From: Oligoflexia bacterium | GTDB lineage: Bacteria > Bdellovibrionota > UBA1018 | DNA: 5,817 nucleotides | Reading direction: 5' to 3' | Assembly (NCBI GenBank): GCA_903854365.1 | Contig: CAINWE010000301.1 | Location: 1 to 5,817, forward strand | Shown here: piece after piece, positions 1-5,302 of the stretch | How the letters are laid out: every line of letters starts with the position of its first letter | How positions within the stretch are numbered: the first letter of the stretch is position 1 | Notes under the pieces: model-generated | Database searches by the model: none | Told to the model about the DNA's origin: nothing | Seen by the model: the letters and a program-made list of their open reading frames with translations, nothing else | Position numbers and translations under genes: made by a program

Positions 1-1074
1 CAGCGGTCCCTTCATTTTGTCCTTAAGTTTTCTTACAGCCAAATATTCTAAAATGCGCTCTTTGATTTTAGATAGATTGTAGTGGTCTTCATCTAAAGTA
101 GCCTTCGCGCGCTTGAGGTCTAGATTGTCTTGAGTGCGTTTATTCCAAGGAGTTTCAACGAGCCAATCAATATAAGTGCGGAGCATCGAAGCTTCTGAGG
201 CGTCAGGATGCATTCGCTCTAATCTTCCGAGCTGTTTCAAAGCTTCTTGTTCAACCTCTGCAGGCATTTTGCAAGCTTGGATCTTTTCCCTTAGCTCGCC
301 GATTTCCTCGCCCTTGATGTCGGTATCGCCCAGCTCTGTTTTTATGGCCCGAATTTGTTCCCGAAGGAAGTATTCCTTCTGAGATTTTGTCATTTCGTCC
401 TTAGCTTGGGACCTGATTTTTGCTTGAATCGAGAGGACCTCGATTTCTTTGCTCAAAATTTCGTAAACTTTTTTCAGGCGAAGCCCGCTGTCGCTGGTTT
501 CAAGAATGGCCTGGGCATCGCTGACCTTCAAGCCAAGATTGGAGGCAACGAGGTCGGCAAGGCGGCCTGGATCTGTGATGTCGTCTAAGACCATGAGGAT
601 GTCGGGAGTTAAGACTTTTCCAAGGGAGATGACCCGCTCTAATTGCTCTCGGACGTTGCGCATCAGTGCCTCGGCTTCGGCGAAGTCACCTGCGTTGGTT
701 TCGTTAATTTTGTTAATTTTGACTTCAAAGAAAGGCTGTGTTTGCGTGTAGTTGAGAATATTTGCCTTACAGAGGCCTTGCGTCAAGATTTTGATTCGGC
801 CGTCAGGGAGTTTTCGCATCCGCATGATCATTGCGACAGTCCCCGTCCGATAGATCGCGTCTGGAGCCGGGTGTTCGTCGGTAATCTCTTTTTGAGAGGA
901 TAACAAGATGAGACGATCAGGCCTTGATAGGCTTTCCTCAACGCTACGTATTGAGGAGTCGCGTCCTACGAACAAGGGAATGATCATGTTCGGGAATACG
1001 ACAATGTCCCTTACGGGCAACATGGGAAGAGTTTCTGGGATCTCCACCTGCTCGCCGTCATAATTTGTTACCAT
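1..1074 (-). CDS. lon: Lon ATP-dependent serine protease, N-terminal part (gene runs off the left edge)
   Basis: Lon is a cytoplasmic AAA+ protease that degrades misfolded and selected regulatory proteins. The frame is open from an ATG at 1074 down to base 1, giving 358 residues with no stop. Residues 14-40 read LPMLPVRDIVVFPNMIIPLF plus the following VGRD, the start of the Lon substrate-binding domain. Residues near 90-100 contain the LPDGRIKIL block. The coiled-coil/helical region follows (KSQKEYFLREQIRAIKTELG) and then YIDWLVETPWN and LDEDHYNLSKIKERILEYLA. The last visible residues, KMKGPL, match the E. coli KIKGPI that directly precedes the Walker A motif, so the ATPase and Ser-Lys protease domains lie outside the window. 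The start fits the family start and has a strong AGGAGG four bases upstream. It lies 112 nt downstream of the dksA-like gene on the same strand. Identification is essentially certain; activity cannot be judged because the catalytic half is missing here. Confidence 0.97.
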   Translation of the reverse strand, partial: MVTNYDGEQVEIPETLPMLPVRDIVVFPNMIIPLFVGRDSSIRSVEESLSRPDRLILLSSQKEITDEHPAPDAIYRTGTVAMIMRMRKLPDGRIKILTQGLCKANILNYTQTQPFFEVKINKINETNAGDFAEAEALMRNVREQLERVISLGKVLTPDILMVLDDITDPGRLADLVASNLGLKVSDAQAILETSDSGLRLKKVYEILSKEIEVLSIQAKIRSQAKDEMTKSQKEYFLREQIRAIKTELGDTDIKGEEIGELREKIQACKMPAEVEQEALKQLGRLERMHPDASEASMLRTYIDWLVETPWNKRTQDNLDLKRAKATLDEDHYNLSKIKERILEYLAVRKLKDKMKGPL

Positions 1075-1078
1075 CTCG

Positions 1079-1085
1079 CCTCCTT
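1079..1085 (-). promoter_or_regulatory. Shine-Dalgarno site of lon
   Basis: On the minus strand the sequence AAGGAGG sits four bases before the lon ATG at 1074. It is close to a perfect anti-16S match and fixes the start codon. No convincing lon promoter was found in the 112 nt between dksA and lon, so lon may be read from the dksA promoter or from one I cannot recognise. Confidence 0.8.
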
Positions 1086-1186
1086 TAGTTGCCGACACTG
1101 CATTTCAATTCTTGATAAACAGTTCGGACGAATGGAGGGGCGTCTTTAGGTAAAACTTTTTTTAAAGTTAGATCTGAATTTTAACG

Positions 1187-1549
1187 TCAGGCGTAAATTT
1201 TTTCGCGATGTTCCTGACGCTCTTTGCAGGCAATGCACATCGTCGAAACGGGCCGTGCCTCAAGGCGTCGGGGCTCAATCGGTTCTTCACACTCTTCACA
1301 GGTGCCAAAAGAGCCTTCGTCCATGCGGGCCAGAGCCTCGTCGATTTTGCTGAGTAGCTGTCTCTCTCGATCACGCAGTTTGAAGACGAGATTTTGATTG
1401 ATCTCACTTGCAGCTAGATCGGTCTCGTCCGGTAAGTCATCAGGAGAGAGTGCAAGCTCATTTTTAACAGCGTTTTTGGAATTATTGAGAATTCTCTGCT
1501 TTTCTTCCAAGAGTAGCTTTCTGTATTTTGCTACGAGTTTGGCGTCCAT
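1187..1549 (-). CDS. dksA: DksA/TraR-family zinc-finger RNA polymerase-binding regulator
   Basis: DksA-type proteins bind the secondary channel of RNA polymerase and, with ppGpp, retune transcription of rRNA and biosynthesis genes. This 120-residue protein has an N-terminal helical coiled-coil region and a C-terminal C4 zinc finger. The finger is C84-X2-C87-X17-C105-X2-C108, followed by a basic helix. The coiled-coil tip motif D-x-x-D-x-A is present as D41, D44 and A46, aligning with E. coli DksA D71, D74 and A76, which act on the polymerase active site. The hallmark RRLEARP lies between the cysteine pairs (residues 94-100). It is about 30 residues shorter than E. coli DksA, with the missing part at the N-terminus. 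The ATG at 1549 has GGGGGAG about seven bases upstream. The gene faces away from glmU and precedes lon on the same strand. The symbol is by family; it could be a paralogue rather than the main DksA of the cell. Confidence 0.9.
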   Translation of the reverse strand: MDAKLVAKYRKLLLEEKQRILNNSKNAVKNELALSPDDLPDETDLAASEINQNLVFKLRDRERQLLSKIDEALARMDEGSFGTCEECEEPIEPRRLEARPVSTMCIACKERQEHREKIYA

Positions 1550-1599
1550 GTGATCTCTCCCCCTGGTTTAGTGGCATCCCCGCACTTTAAATCCGTTTT

Positions 1600-1627
1600 A
1601 GTTTAACCTGAACTTAGCTTTTGACAA
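1600..1627 (-). promoter_or_regulatory. Candidate sigma-70-type promoter for the dksA-like gene
   Basis: Reading the minus strand, TTGTCA (1627-1622, five of six matches to the -35 consensus) is followed after 16 bases by TAAACT (1605-1600, four of six matches to the -10 consensus). Transcription would start near 1593, leaving a leader of about 44 nt before the ATG at 1549, with the ribosome binding site inside it. The -35 overlaps the plus-strand -35 of the glmU candidate promoter. This is pattern matching only, and promoter rules in this organism are unknown to me. Confidence 0.5.
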
Positions 1628-1649
1628 CGAGTTTTATTCGGAATGTAAA
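1621..1649 (+). promoter_or_regulatory. Candidate sigma-70-type promoter for glmU-glmS
   Basis: TTGACA (1621-1626, perfect -35 consensus) is followed after 17 bases by TGTAAA (1644-1649, four of six matches to the -10). A start near 1656 would give a leader of about 134 nt before the glmU ATG, long enough to hold the hairpins listed below. The -35 shares five of its six base pairs with the -35 of the divergent dksA candidate. No better plus-strand promoter was seen closer to glmU. Inference from consensus only. Confidence 0.45.
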
Positions 1650-1695
1650 GAAATATCAACTGAAAGACTTGTGGGCGCGTCGGATTTTATCGCCC

Positions 1696-1717
1696 AGTCA
1701 GGAAACCTGATTTTATT
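1696..1717 (+). terminator. Terminator-like hairpin with T-tract in the glmU leader
   Basis: A perfect TCAGG-AAA-CCTGA inverted repeat (1698-1710) extends to seven pairs when an outer A-U and a G-U are counted (1696-1702 with 1706-1712). It runs straight into TTTTATT (1711-1717). Shape and T-tract resemble an intrinsic terminator on the plus strand. No plus-strand gene lies upstream to be terminated, so if real it would act as an attenuator between the candidate promoter and glmU. The stem is short with only modest GC content, so it may be weak. Confidence 0.35.
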
Positions 1718-1733
1718 GGCCGATTTCGGCTAA
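1716..1733 (+). other. Stable hairpin in the glmU leader
   Basis: TTGGCCG (1716-1722) pairs with CGGCTAA (1727-1733) around an ATTT loop: seven pairs, one of them G-U, with a GCCG/CGGC core. It follows the terminator-like hairpin almost without a gap, and no T-tract follows it. A weaker six-pair stem, TGGGCG (1672-1677) with CGCCCA (1691-1696), lies just upstream and shares base 1696 with the first hairpin. I recognise no known riboswitch class in this cluster, and nothing resembling the glmS ribozyme core. Confidence 0.35.
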
Positions 1734-1754
1734 ATTGAGTCATCATTTCGCATT

Positions 1755-1819
1755 GTTACCTTGAGTAAGTGAGCATTTTCCGGTAGCTCATGGGCATGGG
1801 TGTAACAAGACAAGGTAAC
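1755..1819 (+). repeat. Nested inverted repeats bracketing the glmU start codon
   Basis: GTTACCTTG (1755-1763) has an exact reverse complement, CAAGGTAAC, at 1811-1819, giving nine perfect pairs around a 47-base interior that contains the glmU ATG at 1790. Inside it, TGAGC (1770-1774) pairs with GCTCA (1786-1790), which takes in the A of that ATG; a G-U pair (1769 with 1791) extends it. No clear Shine-Dalgarno sequence precedes the ATG. The structure could hide the start region in the mRNA, or the arms could be a protein-binding operator. By rough reckoning, about one nine-base match at this spacing is expected by chance in a window of this size. Confidence 0.35.
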
Positions 1820-3250
1820 TCAGGTGCAGGCGTCAGTATTTTGATTTTGGCAGCAGGCCTTGGAAAGCGAATGCGATCTAGTTTGCCTAAGGTTTTGCAT
1901 GATTTGGCCGGCAAACCCTTGATCTTTCATGTTTTAAACCATGTCAGGCAAGTTTGCCCAGAGGCGCCGGTGGGAGTGGTGGTGGGGCATGGCCACGAGA
2001 AGGTTGCAGCGTACTTAAAGAGCGAGGCAATGCTCTCCGATTTGTCGATCACCTTAATTCATCAGCCCGAGCAGAGAGGGACCGGGCACGCCGCTCGCTG
2101 TGCGATGGAGTCCGCGTGGGGGGTAGAGCGCGTAAGCAGTAATCATTCTATTCTGATTTTACCCGGCGATCTTCCCTTGATTTCAGGCGAGCTCATTCGA
2201 GAGATGCTGAGACCTCTGGAGGCGAGAACACCTTTGAGAGCGCTGACCTGTCGATTGGCGGATCCTACCGGATACGGACGCATTTTGAGGAGTTTAGATC
2301 AACAGAGGGTACTCAGAATTGTTGAAGAAAAAGACGCAAGTCCTGACGAACGAAAAACTCAGGAGGTCGCCACCTCGATTTATTCTTTTGAGCCTCATTT
2401 CTTGAGTCGTGCTCTCCTGAACTTGTCAGCCAATAATGCACAGAATGAGTACTATTTGACTGATCTGGTTGCGATGGTCGCCGACAGTGGATTGGAGGTT
2501 GCGACACTAGATTGGCAAGACGTAGAACAGTTGAGAGGAGTGAATGACCCTTGGGAATTAGCTCAAGCACGTCAATTATTTAATGATCGGTGCGTAAAAA
2601 AATGGGCTCTTCAGGGAGTTCAGTTTTTAGACCCTGCGTCAGTGCGTATTGAGGTGTTGGTTCAGCTCGGCTCGGAGGTGATCATCGACTCAGGTGTTGT
2701 GCTAAAAGGGCTGACTCACATCGGAGATCGCTGTCAGATCGGACCCCACTCGGTATTGAATCAGGTCACCATCGAATCGGATGTCATCATTAAGGCGGGT
2801 ACCGTGGCCGAGTCTGCTGTGATTAGGTCGTTTGCGCAGGTGGGGCCTCAAGCTCACTTACGGCCGGGGACCGAGATTGGGACCCACTCAAAAATAGGGA
2901 ACTTCGTTGAGTTGAAGAAGACCAAAGTGGGTGATTTTACTAGTAGTGCTCATTTATCCTACTTGGGAGATGCTCAGGTCGGAAGTCGCGTGAATATCGG
3001 GTGCGGGTTTGTGACTTGTAATTTTGACGGTCGAGTCATCGAGGGTGAGAGAAAACATAAAACTTGGATCGAAGATGAGGTTTTTCTCGGAAGCGGGTGT
3101 CAGGCGGTGGCTCCTGTCAGGATTGGACGAGGCGCTTATGTTGCGTCAGGCTCCACGATTACTGAGAATGTTGAGCCTGGGGCGCTTGCAATTGCGCGGG
3201 CTCGACAAGTGAATAAACAAGATTATGCTAAAAAGCTGCGGGAGGAATAA
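1790..3250 (+). CDS. glmU: Bifunctional GlmU: GlcNAc-1-P uridyltransferase / GlcN-1-P acetyltransferase
   Basis: GlmU makes UDP-GlcNAc in the cytoplasm: acetyl-CoA-dependent acetylation of glucosamine-1-phosphate, then uridylylation with UTP. In this 486-residue protein the N-terminal pyrophosphorylase domain shows LAAGLGKRMRSSLPK (20-34, K34 equal to E. coli K25). It also shows Q92 with GTGHA (97-101), the metal ligand D127 in LPGDLPLI, GYGRI (161-165), E179, NEYYLTD (219-225) and N252. The C-terminal left-handed beta-helix acetyltransferase keeps R358, K376, the catalytic base H388, Y391, N402 and N411 (E. coli R333, K351, H363, Y366, N377, N386). Two oddities: A194 stands where E. coli has Asn169, and about five extra residues lie at 415-421. 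A stop codon directly precedes the ATG at 1790. No Shine-Dalgarno is visible, and the second ATG at 1796 is equally possible. The extension beyond E. coli at the N-terminus is only about nine residues. The stop overlaps the glmS start. Confidence 0.97.
   Translation: MGMGVTRQGNSGAGVSILILAAGLGKRMRSSLPKVLHDLAGKPLIFHVLNHVRQVCPEAPVGVVVGHGHEKVAAYLKSEAMLSDLSITLIHQPEQRGTGHAARCAMESAWGVERVSSNHSILILPGDLPLISGELIREMLRPLEARTPLRALTCRLADPTGYGRILRSLDQQRVLRIVEEKDASPDERKTQEVATSIYSFEPHFLSRALLNLSANNAQNEYYLTDLVAMVADSGLEVATLDWQDVEQLRGVNDPWELAQARQLFNDRCVKKWALQGVQFLDPASVRIEVLVQLGSEVIIDSGVVLKGLTHIGDRCQIGPHSVLNQVTIESDVIIKAGTVAESAVIRSFAQVGPQAHLRPGTEIGTHSKIGNFVELKKTKVGDFTSSAHLSYLGDAQVGSRVNIGCGFVTCNFDGRVIEGERKHKTWIEDEVFLGSGCQAVAPVRIGRGAYVASGSTITENVEPGALAIARARQVNKQDYAKKLREE
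3241..3246 (+). promoter_or_regulatory. Shine-Dalgarno site of glmS inside the end of glmU
   Basis: GGAGGA lies within the last glmU codons, ending three bases before the glmS ATG at 3250. The stop and start share one base (TAATG), so ribosomes finishing glmU can re-initiate directly on glmS. This fixes the glmS start and implies translational coupling. Confidence 0.85.
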
Positions 3251-5139
3251 TGTGCGGAATTATGGGTTACGTAGGGAGTAGGTCGGCCCCGCAGGTTTTG
3301 CTGGAGGGTTTGAAGCGTTTAGAATATCGAGGTTACGATTCTGCCGGAATTGCGCTTTTCTTAGATCAGCATTTCGTGCTGAAAAAGTCTGAGGGTAGGC
3401 TCGAGAATGTAGAGAGGCTTTTTCAAAGCGAGAGTAAACGGCTTGAAAAAGCGACGTGTGGAATTGGGCACACTCGTTGGGCAACCCACGGTAAGCCGAC
3501 CACCCAAAACGCTCACCCTCATCAAACGGGGCATGTCGTCTTAGTTCACAATGGCATTATTGAAAATTACTTAGAGATTAAGAGGGACCTTTTATCTCGA
3601 GGGCACCGGCCCAATTCTGAAACCGACAGTGAGCTTTTTGGGTTTTTAGTTCTTGAATCGATGGGTAGTGGCAAGTCGTTGGAGGCTGCTGTTCGAGAGA
3701 GCTTTGCAAAAATTCGGGGCCAATGCAGTGTTGTCGTGATGTCGGAGAGAGAGCCTGGAGTGGTTGTGGGCGTCCGTAATGGGTCTCCTTTAGTTGTCGC
3801 CCGTGATCCTCAAGGGGGAGTGTTTTTTGCGAGTGATGCTCAACCTCTTTTGCCTTTTTCTCAGGACGTGATTTTTTTGGACCACGGTGATCTGGCCATT
3901 GCTACGGATCAGAGTCTTCGCATTGTCGACCTCCAGAGCGGGGAGGTAGTCCACCGAGAATCATCGCATTTAGAGTGGTCGCTGGAGCAAATCGATAAAG
4001 CAGGTTTTCCTCACTATATGCTCAAGGAGATTCATGAACAGCCAGGTGCTCTCATTGATACCCTCAATGGGTTAGTGGACCGAGACGGCTTCGAGCCGTT
4101 TACTTTGGCGGATCAGCCTGGGGTCGCGTTACTCCGTCAGGCAAAAGAGCTCGTTTTGGTTGCCTGTGGGACGTCTTGGCACGCCGCGCTTCTTGGGAAG
4201 TATTGGCTCGAATCCTGGGCAAAAATTCCTGTTTCAGTGGACTTGGCCAGTGAGTTTCGATATCGCAATCCGGTGATTCGTCCGGGTACTCTTGTAGTCG
4301 GTATTTCCCAGTCCGGAGAGACTGCTGATACTTTGGCGGTTTTGCGCGACATGAGAAGTCGAAATATTCCCTGTTTGGGAATCTCGAATGTCCGAAGAAG
4401 TAGTATTTCCCGCGACACTGATGCAGTTTTTTATACTTCAGCTGGCCCTGAGATTGGTGTAGCTGCCACCAAGACCTTTCTTGCTCAAGTGCTGACTCTC
4501 CTAGTGATCGCCGGGTTTTTGAGTCGCGAGCACAAGACCCTCTCTTCTGCGGAGTTGAGTCGATTGTTTGAGGATGTGATTCGGCTACCCCATGTCCTGG
4601 CAGAGGGGCTGGAGCACGACTCAGAAATGATGAAAAAAATTGAGGAGACCGTGAATCAGCTTACGCTGAATGGGGATGCGGCTTCTGCAGTGAAAGGTTT
4701 CTTCTTTATGGGGCGTGGGTATTCCTTTCCGATTGCTCTTGAAGGCGCTTTGAAGCTTAAGGAAATTGCCTATGATCACGCTGAAGGTTACGCTGCCGGT
4801 GAGCTCAAGCACGGGCCGATTGCGATGTTGGATGCTGCCATGGTGGCAGTAGTTTTAGCCCCGAGAGATGCCTGGCGTGAGAAGACAGGCTCTAATCTCG
4901 AAGAGGTGAAAGCCAGGGGAGCAAAGGTAGTTGGCGTCGGAGAGTCGGCGGACGATCAGCTCAGTCATCTTTGTGATTTTTGGATTCCTTTGCCGGTTGA
5001 AAGTCGTAAGCTAGATCCAGCGTTGTTGCCCTTTTTGCTGGCTCCTGTTGTCCAGCTTTTGAGTTATCGCCGGGCCGTCCTGAAGGGGACTGACGTCGAT
5101 AAGCCCAGAAATTTGGCGAAGAGCGTGACGGTGGAGTAA
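3250..5139 (+). CDS. glmS: GlmS: glutamine-fructose-6-phosphate aminotransferase (isomerizing)
   Basis: GlmS makes glucosamine-6-phosphate from fructose-6-phosphate and glutamine, the first committed step to UDP-GlcNAc, in the cytoplasm. The N-terminal class II glutaminase domain begins MCGIMGYVG, so Cys2 becomes the N-terminal nucleophile after Met removal. It keeps R76 in HTRWATHG, N101-G102 in HNGIIENY and D126. The first SIS domain has ACGTS (305-309) and SQSGET (353-358). The second has EGALKLKEI (498-506), with K502 and E505, and GELKHGP (517-523), with H521. The tail NLAKSVTVE carries K624, the equivalent of E. coli K603. The protein is 629 residues against about 609 in E. coli. Counting offsets, the largest extra segment is about 11 residues between the two SIS domains. 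It overlaps glmU by one base and shares its transcript. No glmS ribozyme can precede it, since there is no leader. Confidence 0.98.
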   Translation: MCGIMGYVGSRSAPQVLLEGLKRLEYRGYDSAGIALFLDQHFVLKKSEGRLENVERLFQSESKRLEKATCGIGHTRWATHGKPTTQNAHPHQTGHVVLVHNGIIENYLEIKRDLLSRGHRPNSETDSELFGFLVLESMGSGKSLEAAVRESFAKIRGQCSVVVMSEREPGVVVGVRNGSPLVVARDPQGGVFFASDAQPLLPFSQDVIFLDHGDLAIATDQSLRIVDLQSGEVVHRESSHLEWSLEQIDKAGFPHYMLKEIHEQPGALIDTLNGLVDRDGFEPFTLADQPGVALLRQAKELVLVACGTSWHAALLGKYWLESWAKIPVSVDLASEFRYRNPVIRPGTLVVGISQSGETADTLAVLRDMRSRNIPCLGISNVRRSSISRDTDAVFYTSAGPEIGVAATKTFLAQVLTLLVIAGFLSREHKTLSSAELSRLFEDVIRLPHVLAEGLEHDSEMMKKIEETVNQLTLNGDAASAVKGFFFMGRGYSFPIALEGALKLKEIAYDHAEGYAAGELKHGPIAMLDAAMVAVVLAPRDAWREKTGSNLEEVKARGAKVVGVGESADDQLSHLCDFWIPLPVESRKLDPALLPFLLAPVVQLLSYRRAVLKGTDVDKPRNLAKSVTVE

Positions 5140-5140
5140 C

Positions 5141-5170
5141 TGACTGAGTGGCTACTCCGCCCACTCGTCA
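5141..5170 (+). other. Strong hairpin just after glmS, with an alternative pairing partner
   Basis: TGAC-T-GAGTGG (5141-5151) pairs with CCACTCGTCA (5161-5170): ten pairs with one bulged T and a nine-base loop. It begins one base after the glmS stop codon. An alternative stem, GTGGAGTA (5131-5138) with TACTCCGC (5153-5160), overlaps the end of the gene and cannot form at the same time. Neither is followed by a T-run, so this is not a standard intrinsic terminator; it could protect the 3' end of the mRNA or pause polymerase. Function is not known. Confidence 0.4.
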
Positions 5171-5229
5171 TCTCCAGTGCAGAATGAGCCCCCCTTGTAG
5201 GTAGAGGCCTAATTGCATCGTGATTTGTG

Positions 5230-5257
5230 AAACCAGAGTGTGCTGAGAGTGGTTTTT
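5230..5257 (+). terminator. Possible intrinsic terminator downstream of glmS
   Basis: AAACCA (5230-5235) pairs with TGGTTT (5250-5255), leading into a five-T run (5253-5257). The stem is only six pairs with a 14-base loop, so it is a weak candidate. It is the only inverted repeat plus T-run that I see between glmS and the acyltransferase gene. Confidence 0.25.
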
Positions 5258-5302
5258 GCTTCGTAGACAAACTTGTTTTTGTTCATTACTATTTGATAAC
5301 AG

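Noticed and set aside
703..720. Tandem nine-base repeat GTTAATTTT x2
   Set aside because: It lies inside lon and encodes Lys-Ile-Asn twice on the minus strand; two copies in a coding region with normal flanks is most simply chance.
176..903. Several plus-strand open frames overlapping lon
   Set aside because: They lie antisense to the clearly recognisable Lon reading frame, overlap each other and have no family features, so they are shadows of the minus-strand gene.
1110..1150. Possible heat-shock (sigma-32-like) promoter for lon from a CCCC-containing stretch on the minus strand
   Set aside because: No CTTGAA-type -35 is found at the right distance, and the -10 match is poor.
1154..1169. 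AACTTT-TTTT-AAAGTT inverted repeat after the dksA-like gene
   Set aside because: The stem is six pairs, almost all A-T, with only a short T-run on the minus strand; too weak to call a terminator.
1672..1696. Stem TGGGCG/CGCCCA as a separate regulatory element
   Set aside because: Six pairs around a 13-base loop with no T-tract; kept only as part of the leader cluster rather than as its own feature.
3190..3250. glmS ribozyme upstream of glmS
   Set aside because: glmS starts within the glmU stop codon, so there is no untranslated leader, and I see nothing like the ribozyme core here or in the glmU leader.
5273..5300. Promoter for the acyltransferase gene (TTGTTT, 16 bases, GATAAC)
   Set aside because: Only three of six and four of six consensus matches, and the implied start would fall after the ATG at 5303; not supportable.
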